Origin: JAOADN01 sp049323795 | GTDB taxonomy: Bacteria; Pseudomonadota; Alphaproteobacteria; Rhodobacterales; Rhodobacteraceae | Reading direction: 5' to 3' | NCBI GenBank assembly: GCA_049323795.1 | Contig: JBMOOH010000005.1 | Span: 1-64,000, forward strand | Length of the DNA: 64,000 bases | Part shown: in pieces, positions 16,836 to 26,676 of the stretch | Position numbering within the stretch: the stretch's first letter is position 1 | How the letters are laid out: each line of letters starts with the position of its first letter | Notes under the pieces: generated by a model | Seen by the model: only the letters and a program-made list of their open reading frames with translations | Databases searched by the model: none | What the model was told of the DNA's origin: nothing | Position numbers and translations under genes: made by a program

Positions 16836-18125
16836 TCAGGGACCGGGCTGACCGGCTGCGCCGGTGTGGACCCGCAGCCGGCGGGTGGCAACCCAGCCTG
16901 CCGCCGCAAGCGCCCCGGCGGTCGCCAGGCAGAGCGGCAGCCCGCCCTGCTGGTAGCTCAGCCCGGACAGGAGCGTGCCGAAAAGCCGTCCTGCCGCATT
17001 GGCCATGTAGTAGAACCCCACGTCCATCGAGACCCGCTCGGCCTTCGAGAAGGCGAGGATGAGATAGGAGTGGACCGAGGAATTCACCGCGAAGACGAAG
17101 CCGAAGAGAAGGAGGCCGGCGACGAGCGTTGCCGTGAGCCAGGGGCTCGGCCCGCCCGAGACGAGCGCCGCCCCGGCCAGCGCAAGCGGAATGGGAACAA
17201 GGTAGCCGGCCCAGCGGATCGCCTTCGCCACGATCTCGGTCTCTCCATCGGTCTCGGGCCGGCCCTCCGCGCGCAGAAGCTTCGGCACCAGCCCCTGCAC
17301 CCCCCCGTAGGCGATGATCCAGAGCGCCATGAAGCCCCCGACCATGAAGAAGGCCCAGCGCCGCCCCTCGGGCGTTCCGTCCGACAGGACCATTTGGAAA
17401 TAGACCGGCACGCCGACGACGAACCAGACATCGCGCGCGCCGAAGAGAAACATCCGCGCAAGGCTCAGGCGGTTCACGCGGGCATCGGTGGACCAGACCG
17501 AGGTGAACTGTGCGTCCTTCGATCCGGCCGGAAGGCCCGGCGGCAGGAACAGCGCCACCGCGACCAGGATCGCCGCGAGGACCGCCGCCATTCCCCAGAC
17601 CGCGCCCGCGAACCCCGCCATCGCCAGAAGCGCCGCGCCGGCGAAGAAGCCCAAGCCCTTGACCGCGTTCTTCGACCCCGTGAGCGCCGCCACCCAGCGG
17701 AAGAGCGCAGCCTCGGAGGACGGCGCGAGCAGCTTCACCGCCGACTTCGCGGACATCTTGGCAAGGTCCTTCGCCACCCCGCTCGCCCCCTGCACCGCCA
17801 TGACGAAGGCGACCGAGGCGCCGATACCCCAGCTTGGGTCGAGCTGCGCCAGCGCGACGAGGGCCGCGATCTGCAGCGCAAGGCCGCCGCGGAGCGTGGC
17901 GGCGAGGCCGAAGCGCGCCGCGATCCAGCCGGCGGCAAGGTTCGTCACGATCCCCGCGAGTTCGTAGAGCAGGAACAGCCAGGCAAGCTGCACGGGCGTG
18001 AAGCCGAGGGCGTTGAAGTGCAGCAGGACGAGCATCCGCAGCGCGCCGTCCGTCAGCATGAAGGCCCAGTAGGCCGCCGTGACGGCCGCGTAGGCCCTCA
18101 GCCCGTCGGGCCGGCGTTCCGCCAT
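16836..18125 (-). CDS. arsJ: Organoarsenical efflux MFS transporter ArsJ
   Basis: 429 aa with about eleven to twelve hydrophobic segments. ArsJ exports 1-arseno-3-phosphoglycerate made by the partner GAPDH, giving arsenate resistance. The ATG at 18125 gives MAERRPDGLRAYAAVTAAYWAF; the start lies three bases past the GAPDH stop. Family-like features include the early AYWAFMLTDGALRMLVLLHF helix, the cytoplasmic GVAKDLAKMSAKSAVK loop and VGFYYMANAAGRLFGTL. The direct linkage arsRC-gap-arsJ makes the assignment secure. The downstream 96 bp to the convergent merR gene hold no clear terminator. Confidence 0.92.
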   Translation of the reverse strand: MAERRPDGLRAYAAVTAAYWAFMLTDGALRMLVLLHFNALGFTPVQLAWLFLLYELAGIVTNLAAGWIAARFGLAATLRGGLALQIAALVALAQLDPSWGIGASVAFVMAVQGASGVAKDLAKMSAKSAVKLLAPSSEAALFRWVAALTGSKNAVKGLGFFAGAALLAMAGFAGAVWGMAAVLAAILVAVALFLPPGLPAGSKDAQFTSVWSTDARVNRLSLARMFLFGARDVWFVVGVPVYFQMVLSDGTPEGRRWAFFMVGGFMALWIIAYGGVQGLVPKLLRAEGRPETDGETEIVAKAIRWAGYLVPIPLALAGAALVSGGPSPWLTATLVAGLLLFGFVFAVNSSVHSYLILAFSKAERVSMDVGFYYMANAAGRLFGTLLSGLSYQQGGLPLCLATAGALAAAGWVATRRLRVHTGAAGQPGP

Positions 18126-18127
18126 CG

Positions 18128-19144
18128 TCACGACGCCAGCCCCCGCACCACCATCCGCGCGATATCGGCCAGCCGGCAGGCATAGGCCCATTCGTTGTCA
18201 TACCAGGCGCAGATCTTCACCTGCGTTCCGTTCACCACCATCGTGGAGGCCGCATCGACGATTGCCGACCGGCTGTCGTTCACGAAATCCGACGACACGA
18301 GCGGCCGCGTCTCGCAGCCGAGAATGCCCTTCAGGGCGCCTTCGGACGCCGCGGCGAGAAGCGCGTTCACCTCCTCCGCAGTCGTCGGGCGCTCCACCTC
18401 GAACACGCAGTCGGTGATCGAGGCGTTCAGAAGCGGCACACGGACGGCGTGTCCGTTCAGCCTTCCCCTGAGTTCGGGGTAGATGAGCGTGATCGCCGTC
18501 GCCGACCCGGTCGTCGTCGGGATGAGGTTGAGAAGCGCCGACCGCGCGCGGCGCATGTCCTTGGCCGGTCGGTCAACGATGGTCTGGGTGTTCGTCACGC
18601 CGTGGATCGTGGTGAGCGAGCCGTGGCGGATGCCGATGCCCTCGTGGATGACCTTCACCACCGGTGCAAGGCAATTGGTCGTGCAGCTTGCCGCCGTCAC
18701 CAGCCTGTGCGCGCCCGGGTCGTAGAGGTGATGGTTGACGCCGTAGACGAGGTTCAGCGCGCCCCCGTCCCTGACCGGCGCGCTGACCACGACCTTGCGG
18801 GTGCCCGCCGCGAAGTAGGGTTCGATCCTCGCGCCGGTCTTGAAGACGCCGGTGCAGTCGATCACGACATCCACGCCAAGCTCGCGCAGGGGCAGCGCCC
18901 CGATCGCCCTTTCATGCATCAGCCGGATGTCGCGCCCGGCGAGGGTCAGGATGCCGGGGCCGGGGCGGACAGGCGTCGCCCAGCGCCCGTGGACGCTGTC
19001 GAACTCCATCAGAAGCGCATGCTGTTCGGCATCGCCCGCAGGGTCGTTCAGCAGCACGATCTCGCCGCCGGTCCCGCGATCCACGAGCGCGCGGAGCGCG
19101 AGCTTTCCGATGCGGCCGAGGCCGTTCAGGGCGATGCGGGCCAT
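18128..19144 (-). CDS. gapdh: ArsJ-associated glyceraldehyde-3-phosphate dehydrogenase
   Basis: 338 aa. In arsenic operons this GAPDH uses arsenate in place of phosphate to make 1-arseno-3-phosphoglycerate, which ArsJ expels. The N-terminal Rossmann motif is NGLGRIGKLALRAL, the catalytic Cys154 lies in ASCTTNCLAP, the partner His is in TTIHGVTNTQ, and the C-terminal WYDNEWAYACRLAD is typical of GAPDH. It begins four bases after the arsRC stop and abuts arsJ, so the three form one operon. It is not expected to be the glycolytic copy. Confidence 0.93.
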   Translation of the reverse strand: MARIALNGLGRIGKLALRALVDRGTGGEIVLLNDPAGDAEQHALLMEFDSVHGRWATPVRPGPGILTLAGRDIRLMHERAIGALPLRELGVDVVIDCTGVFKTGARIEPYFAAGTRKVVVSAPVRDGGALNLVYGVNHHLYDPGAHRLVTAASCTTNCLAPVVKVIHEGIGIRHGSLTTIHGVTNTQTIVDRPAKDMRRARSALLNLIPTTTGSATAITLIYPELRGRLNGHAVRVPLLNASITDCVFEVERPTTAEEVNALLAAASEGALKGILGCETRPLVSSDFVNDSRSAIVDAASTMVVNGTQVKICAWYDNEWAYACRLADIARMVVRGLAS

Positions 19145-19148
19145 GCGC

Positions 19149-19997
19149 CTACCCCTGCTTCTCGGTCACGGCTTCGGCGCCGATGCGATCGACCTGCGCC
19201 TGAAGCGCGAGGCGGCTCAGCGTGTCGAAGGGCAACGCGACGAAGGCCGCGATGCGGCGGCGGAGCGCGCCGTAGGTCTGCGCGAAGACGAGCGCCTTCT
19301 CGGCATCGGTGCCTTGGGCCCTGACCGGGTCGGGCAGGCCCCAGTGGCCGGTGATCGGCTGGCCCGGCCAGGGCGGGCATTCCTCGGCCGCCGCGGTGTC
19401 GCAGACAGTGAAGACGAAATCCATGACCGGCGCGCCGGGCCCCTGGAACTCCGCCACATGCTTCGGCCGGAGGCCCGACGTGCCGTGCCCGTTCCGTCCG
19501 AGCACCTCGAGCGCGAAGGGGTTGAGCGTCGTGTTGGGCCGCGTCCCGGTCGAGAAGGCGCGGAACCTGTCCCCGCCGAGATCGCGCAGGATCGCCTCGG
19601 CGAAGATCGACCGGGCGGAGTTGCCAGAACAGATGAAAAGCACGTTGAAGCTCGGATTCGCCATGGCCGGAATGTCCCTGTTCAGCGATGCAAGAGAGTC
19701 GACAAGATCGGGCCGCCCGCGGCCCAGGTTCAGCGCGAGGTAGCCGATCAGCGCCTCCGCCGTGTCGAGATCGACCGAATAGCGCAGCGACCGCCCCCGC
19801 CGCTCCACCCGGACAAGGCCCGCGGCACTCAGGTCGGCCAGATGGTGGGACAGGGTGTTCGCCCGGAACCCCAGCGCCCCGGCGATCTCGCCGGGCCGGA
19901 CGCCCCGTGGCGCGAAGCGCATCAGAAGGCGGAACACCGCCAGACGGCCGGGATGGCCGAGGGTCGAAAAGGCTGTTGCGGCTTCGGGGTCGCGCAT
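19149..19997 (-). CDS. arsRC: ArsR-ArsC fusion: arsenic regulator joined to arsenate reductase
   Basis: 282 aa. Residues about 1-95 are an ArsR winged helix (GEIAGALGFRANTLSHHLAD). After a short linker, residues about 115-282 are a low-molecular-weight phosphatase-type arsenate reductase: P-loop CSGNSAR (Cys123, Arg129), resolving cysteines Cys199 (FTVCDTA) and Cys207 (EECPPW), and the LPDP acid loop near 221-224. The ArsR part has no cysteine at all, so classic three-thiol As(III) sensing within that domain is impossible. The enzyme cysteines may double as the sensor. It is the first gene of the arsRC-gap-arsJ operon, and its start codon lies inside a palindromic operator. Confidence 0.92.
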   Translation of the reverse strand: MRDPEAATAFSTLGHPGRLAVFRLLMRFAPRGVRPGEIAGALGFRANTLSHHLADLSAAGLVRVERRGRSLRYSVDLDTAEALIGYLALNLGRGRPDLVDSLASLNRDIPAMANPSFNVLFICSGNSARSIFAEAILRDLGGDRFRAFSTGTRPNTTLNPFALEVLGRNGHGTSGLRPKHVAEFQGPGAPVMDFVFTVCDTAAAEECPPWPGQPITGHWGLPDPVRAQGTDAEKALVFAQTYGALRRRIAAFVALPFDTLSRLALQAQVDRIGAEAVTEKQG

Positions 19998-20019
19998 ATT
20001 TCCTAAAATCGGGAAATAT
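19996..20019 (-). promoter_or_regulatory. Palindromic operator over the arsRC start codon
   Basis: ATATTTCC (19996-20003) and GGAAATAT (20012-20019) form a perfect 8-bp inverted repeat with an 8-base spacer. One arm includes the ATG of arsRC. AT-rich dyads of this kind are typical ArsR/SmtB operators; the location implies autorepression close to or over the transcription start. Confidence 0.8.
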
Positions 20020-20394
20020 TCCGCGAGGTCCAGTGAAGGTTTTGTGACACCCCCCCGGATGCCATGGCGCCACCGCCACCCGCGGCGCTGCGGCGATCAT
20101 TCCGCCCCGAAAGAACGCCGGACCCCGGCAGCGAACTCCGCCAGCGCTATCGCGGCGCTTCGGGCGCACCATCTGGCGACGATGGTGAGGGGGGCCAGCC
20201 CGCCCGCGGTTCGGGGAAGGCCCGAACGATGCCTCCCACCGCCGGAAAACGATCAGGCGGATCGTTTTCTCGGCGGTGGGAGGCACCTACCCGTGTCAAA
20301 CTCCCGGGTCAGCGCCTCGTGGCGCGGGACTTCGCCCGTCAGGCTGCCGGGCTCCGGCTCCGTGCGGGTTGCCGCACCCTGGCGCCGGCTCCTC
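20020..20394. other. Non-coding gap between the copper ATPase gene and the ars operon
   Basis: This 375-bp stretch carries no convincing gene on either strand. It should contain the ars promoter near its left end, and it holds the long inverted repeat at 20230-20285 plus a small hairpin around 20168-20187 (CACCAT / ATGGTG). Confidence 0.7.
20230..20285. repeat. Long near-perfect inverted repeat (25 bp arms, 5-base loop)
   Basis: The left arm TGCCTCCCACCGCCG continues with GAAAACGATC, and the right arm is its reverse complement with one extra base. The loop is AGGCG. It lies 109 bases downstream of the copper ATPase stop. It could act as a strong terminator or RNA-stabilising hairpin, though there is no U-tract, or be a palindromic repeat or element end. 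Confidence 0.8.
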
Positions 20395-23079
<2,685 letters not shown>

Positions 23080-23098
23080 CCTTGATCCCTCTTCCACG

Positions 23099-24136
23099 TC
23101 ACGTCTCCACTTCTTGCATGATGTTCGGCCGGTCCCGGCGCAGGGTCAAGCGCTCTTGCGGCGTGCGGGTTCGCCCTCGACCGCCGGCAGGGCAGATGCC
23201 ATGGCGCGGGGTCCCGGCCGGTCCGGCCGGGATTTGACCGCCAGTCGCTGATCTCGTCCCCTCGGCCGCGGTCTGCACCGCCGTCCCGGACAGGGGCGCC
23301 TCGATGTGCATCCCGGCATCGACATGCAGCACTTCCCCGGTCACCGCGGCGGTGTAGTCGCTGGCCAGGAGCAGCGCCGCCCGGCCGACCTCGTCGGCCT
23401 CGATCCCGCGGCGCAGGGGCGCCGCCCGGGCACTCGCGTCCAGAAGCGAGGAGAGCCCGATCAGGCCCGACGCGGCGCGCGTCGCCACCGGCCCGGCCGA
23501 GATCGCGTTGACGCGGATGGCCTGCGGGCCGAGTTCGTGGGCCAGATAGCGCACGCTGGCCTCGAGCGCCGCCTTGACCGGGCCCATGACGCTGTAGTGA
23601 TCCACCACCCGCTCGGCACCGAGATAGCTGAGCGTGATCAGGCTACCGCCCGCGGCCATCAGGGGCTCGACCAGGCGCGCGATGCGGATGAAGGAATGCA
23701 CCGATACGGTCATCGCCTCGGCGAAGCCTTCGGCCGAGCAATCGGTCAGCCGGCCCTGCAGATCCTCCGGCCGGACCTTGCCGACCGCGTGCAGCACGAA
23801 GTCGAGCCGCCCCCAGCGGTCGCGGATCGCGCCGAAGACCGCCTCGAGCCCGCCGGGCGCGGCAACGTCGCAGGGCATGAAGATCGCGGCCTCGACACGC
23901 TCGGCCAGCGGCGCGACATGGGCACGGGTGCGGTCGTTCACATGGGTCAGCGCCAGGTCGGCGCCCGCTTGGCGGAAATGCAGCGCGGCCGACCAGGCCA
24001 GGCTGCGGTCGTTGGCGATGCCGATGACCAGCCCCTTGCGGCCGCCGAGATCCAGCAGTTCGCGCGGATCGCAGCATTCCTCGAAACGAGGCCGGGGTGC
24101 CGGGGCCTGCCCGGCCGATGCGGTGGTCGTGCTCAT
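23099..24136 (-). CDS. fabI: Enoyl-ACP reductase (FabI-like) with C-terminal extension
   Basis: 345 aa, about 75 residues longer than usual FabI. It reduces enoyl-ACP with NAD(P)H in fatty acid elongation. Visible are the atypical SDR nucleotide site GLVIGIANDRSLAW, the LDFVLHAVG strand, the active-site SYLGAERVVDHYSVMGPVKAALE region with Tyr and Lys, and VNAISAGPVATRAASG. The C-terminal tail after about residue 275 is Arg/Gly/Pro-rich and unrelated to the fold. In this operon it may act on short acyl chains or CoA esters rather than be the housekeeping enzyme. The start overlaps the phosphotransacylase stop by one base. Confidence 0.85.
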   Translation of the reverse strand: MSTTTASAGQAPAPRPRFEECCDPRELLDLGGRKGLVIGIANDRSLAWSAALHFRQAGADLALTHVNDRTRAHVAPLAERVEAAIFMPCDVAAPGGLEAVFGAIRDRWGRLDFVLHAVGKVRPEDLQGRLTDCSAEGFAEAMTVSVHSFIRIARLVEPLMAAGGSLITLSYLGAERVVDHYSVMGPVKAALEASVRYLAHELGPQAIRVNAISAGPVATRAASGLIGLSSLLDASARAAPLRRGIEADEVGRAALLLASDYTAAVTGEVLHVDAGMHIEAPLSGTAVQTAAEGTRSATGGQIPAGPAGTPRHGICPAGGRGRTRTPQERLTLRRDRPNIMQEVET

Positions 24137-25164
24137 CAGGGTCCGGCTCCCGGCAGCGGACAGCAGTCCGCCTCGGACGCAGGCGCGGCCGGCAGCGACC
24201 GCTGCGGCTCATCGCCGCGGGGCGTGCCGGAGCGGCCCGTCCGGTCCCTGCCGCTCAAGAGCACGGCCAGCGCCAGCGAGGCGATGCGGGTGTCCTCGGT
24301 GTCGGCGCGCGAGGTCAGCACCACCGGCGCGGCAAGCCCCAGGGCCACGCCCGCGGCCTTCGCCCCGGCCAGGTATTCCAGCGCCTTGGCCAGCACGTTG
24401 CCGCTGACCAGATCGGGAACGAGGAGGATGTCGGCGCGGCCCGCCACGTCCGACACGATCCCCTTCTCGGCCGCGGCCCGCGGCGACACCGCGTTGTCGA
24501 AGGCGAGCGGGCCGTCCACCACGGCCCCGGCGATCTGTCCGCGCCGGGCCATGAGCGTGAGGCTGGCGGCATCCAGCGTCGAGACCACGCCCGGCGTCAC
24601 CGTCTCGACCGCCGAGACCACCGCGACGCGGGGCTCGGCGATCCCGAGCGCGTGAAAGGCATCGACCGCGTTCTGGAGGATCTGCGCCTTGGCGGCGAGG
24701 TCGGGGGCGATGTTCACCGCGGCGTCGGTGACGCCGATCAGCCGGTCGTGGCCCGGCACCTGAAGCAGGAAGAGGTGGCTCACCCGCAGGCCCGGCAGCC
24801 GCAGCCCGGTCGCGGCGTCCAGCAGGACACGCATGAAGGTGTCGGTGTGCAGGTTGCCCTTCATCACCACGTCCGCCCTGCCCTCGCGCACCAGCCGGAC
24901 GGCCAGAGCCGCGGCCCCCGCGTCCGGGGCGCTGTCATGCAGGCAGACGGCGTCGAGCGCCAGTCCGGCCGCGGCGGCCAGCGGCTCGATCTCGGCGCGC
25001 GGGCCGACCAGATGCGGCACGGCGAGACCCTCGTCCACCGCGCGGGCCATGGTCGCCAGCACCACTTCCTGCGCGGCGTCGGCGACGGCGACACGCACCG
25101 GTCCCCGGGCGCGGGCGCGCATGATGAGGGCATCGAGCGAGGTTGCCGTCGCCATCTCGTCCAT
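24136..25164 (-). CDS. Phosphate acetyl/butyryltransferase family protein
   Basis: 342 aa from the ATG at 25164 (a GTG at 25167 is also possible). It likely interconverts acyl-CoA and acyl phosphate. The PTA/PTB fold is shown by VMKGNLHTDTFMR, GVTDAAVNIAPDL, DGPLAFDNAVS and ADILLVPDLVSGN, typical of phosphotransbutyrylase-like proteins. A disordered Arg/Pro/Ala-rich tail of about 40 residues follows. Tightly coupled to the kinase gene upstream, it should form the acyl-phosphate shunt acyl-CoA to acyl-P to ATP. Confidence 0.85.
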   Translation of the reverse strand: MDEMATATSLDALIMRARARGPVRVAVADAAQEVVLATMARAVDEGLAVPHLVGPRAEIEPLAAAAGLALDAVCLHDSAPDAGAAALAVRLVREGRADVVMKGNLHTDTFMRVLLDAATGLRLPGLRVSHLFLLQVPGHDRLIGVTDAAVNIAPDLAAKAQILQNAVDAFHALGIAEPRVAVVSAVETVTPGVVSTLDAASLTLMARRGQIAGAVVDGPLAFDNAVSPRAAAEKGIVSDVAGRADILLVPDLVSGNVLAKALEYLAGAKAAGVALGLAAPVVLTSRADTEDTRIASLALAVLLSGRDRTGRSGTPRGDEPQRSLPAAPASEADCCPLPGAGP

Positions 25165-26432
25165 CACGAGGCCTCCCTCGCCGGCTCGCTGCGCCCGCCA
25201 CAGAGCCGCGCGACATGCGTGGCGATCATCGCTTCCTCGTCGGTCTGGCGCACCTCGACCGTCACGCCGGCGCCCGGCGCCGAGACGATCCGCCGGCCCC
25301 CGGCATTGGCCGCAGGATCGAGGTCGATCCCCAGATAGCCGAGCCCGGCACAGACCAGCGCGCGCACCGGCGCGGCGTTGGCACCGATGCCGCCGGTGAA
25401 GACCAGCCGGTCGATCCCTTCCAGCGGCGCGGTCAGCGCCACCAGATGGCGGCGGACATGATAGCAGAAATAGCCGATCGCCTCGGCCGAGGCGGCATCG
25501 TGGCGCTCGATCAGGTCGCGCATGTCGCTGCTCTGTCCGGAAAGCCCGAGCAGGCCCGAGCCGGACATCAGCATCTCTCCGACCGATGCCGCCGTCATGC
25601 CGCGTTCCCGCATCAGGTGCAGCACGAGCCCGGGGTCCACATCGCCCGACCGGGTGCCCATCGGCACGCCGGCAAGGGTCGAGAAGCCCATCGTCGTCTC
25701 GATCGACCGCCCGCCGCGGATCGCGGCGAGCGAGGCGCCATTGCCGAGATGGGCGACGACGATCCGTTCGGAGGACAGATCCACGCCGTCCCGGGCCAGT
25801 GCCACCACGATGTATTCGTAGCTCAGCCCGTGATAGCCGTAGCGCCGCAGCTCGGGGGTCTCGATCGCCCGCGGCAGACCGGTCATCCGCGCCAGCCGCG
25901 GCAGGCCGTTGTGGAAGGCGGTGTCGAAACAGGCGATCTGAGGCAGGTCGGGCCGCAGTGAGGCGATGGCCTCGATCCCGTCGATGTTGGCCGGCAGGTG
26001 CAGGGGCGCCAGCGGCACCAGCGCGCGCAGCCGGTCCCGCAGCCCGGGCGTGACCGGAACGGGGCAGTCGCAGTCCGGCCCGCCATGGGCGACGCGGTGC
26101 CCGACGCCGACGAGGGGGTGGCCGCCGCCTTCGGCGCGAACCGCCCTAAGCACGGCATCGAGCGCCGCACGGTGGCTGTCGAACCGGCCCGGGCGCGCGG
26201 TCGTCCCGGCCCCCTGCCCGGCCCCCTGCCCGGCCCCCTGCCCGGCCCCCCGCCCGGCGCCCCGCCCGGCGCCCAGCGGGCCGGTCATCGAGAGGCTGGC
26301 CTTGCCGCCCCCGATGCCGGTCACCGCGCCATGCGCAAGGCGCCCCTCGCCCCCGTCCGCGTCCGCGTCGAAGAGCGCGAACTTGAGGCTGGAGGATCCG
26401 GCATTCAGGACCAGGATCGCCGATCCGGTCAC
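25164..26432 (-). CDS. ackA: Acetate/butyrate kinase with a Gly-Ala-Gln repeat insertion
   Basis: 422 aa. It makes ATP and a carboxylate from acyl phosphate. The GTG at 26432 is selected because AGGAGG lies six bases upstream and VTGSAILVLNAGSSSLKFAL is the canonical start. Further ASKHA motifs are GHRVAHGG, CFDTAFH, RRYGYHG, VAHLGNGAS, GTRSGDVDPG and FTGGIGANA. Between the second and third motifs sits an odd insertion of GAGR/GAGQ units encoded by a 12-bp repeat. It begins one base after the small membrane protein gene. Confidence 0.9.
   Translation of the reverse strand: MTGSAILVLNAGSSSLKFALFDADADGGEGRLAHGAVTGIGGGKASLSMTGPLGAGRGAGRGAGQGAGQGAGQGAGTTARPGRFDSHRAALDAVLRAVRAEGGGHPLVGVGHRVAHGGPDCDCPVPVTPGLRDRLRALVPLAPLHLPANIDGIEAIASLRPDLPQIACFDTAFHNGLPRLARMTGLPRAIETPELRRYGYHGLSYEYIVVALARDGVDLSSERIVVAHLGNGASLAAIRGGRSIETTMGFSTLAGVPMGTRSGDVDPGLVLHLMRERGMTAASVGEMLMSGSGLLGLSGQSSDMRDLIERHDAASAEAIGYFCYHVRRHLVALTAPLEGIDRLVFTGGIGANAAPVRALVCAGLGYLGIDLDPAANAGGRRIVSAPGAGVTVEVRQTDEEAMIATHVARLCGGRSEPAREAS
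26205..26275. repeat. 12-bp minisatellite inside ackA
   Basis: About six units of CCCGGCCCCCTG, decaying to CCCGGCGCCCCG at one end, encode the GAGQ/GAGR repeat. Each unit is four codons, so copy-number change keeps the frame. Confidence 0.85.
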
Positions 26433-26433
26433 G

Positions 26434-26673
26434 TCATGGCCTCCTGTCCGGGGGTGCATCGCCCTCCGGCGGAGGATCGGTGTCGGCCGGGGTCTGCCCG
26501 GTCCCCCTGTGCGCGCCGGGTCCGTGATGGCCGGAATGGCCGCCCGCCCCCCCCCGCCCGCCGTGGCCGCCCCGTCCACCGTGGCCGCCATGGCCACCGT
26601 GCCCGAACAGGTGCATCGCGATCATCCCGCCGACGAGCAGCAGGATGAGCCAGTTGTCATATATCCACTGCAT
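26434..26673 (-). CDS. Small His/Gly-rich membrane protein
   Basis: 79 aa. One transmembrane segment (MQWIYDNWLILLLVGGMIAM) is followed by HLFGHGGHGGHGG-type repeats and a polar Pro/Asp-rich tail. The arrangement resembles short DUF2933-like proteins found near metal resistance genes, but I cannot assign the family firmly. The His-rich stretch could bind copper or zinc, which would fit the copper ATPase at the end of the same operon. It is three bases after the DUF3141 gene. Confidence 0.75.
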   Translation of the reverse strand: MQWIYDNWLILLLVGGMIAMHLFGHGGHGGHGGRGGHGGRGGAGGHSGHHGPGAHRGTGQTPADTDPPPEGDAPPDRRP

Positions 26674-26676
26674 GGC

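Noticed and set aside
26205..26275. Possible CRISPR-like array
   Set aside because: The repeats are directly adjacent 12-bp units without spacers and are coding.
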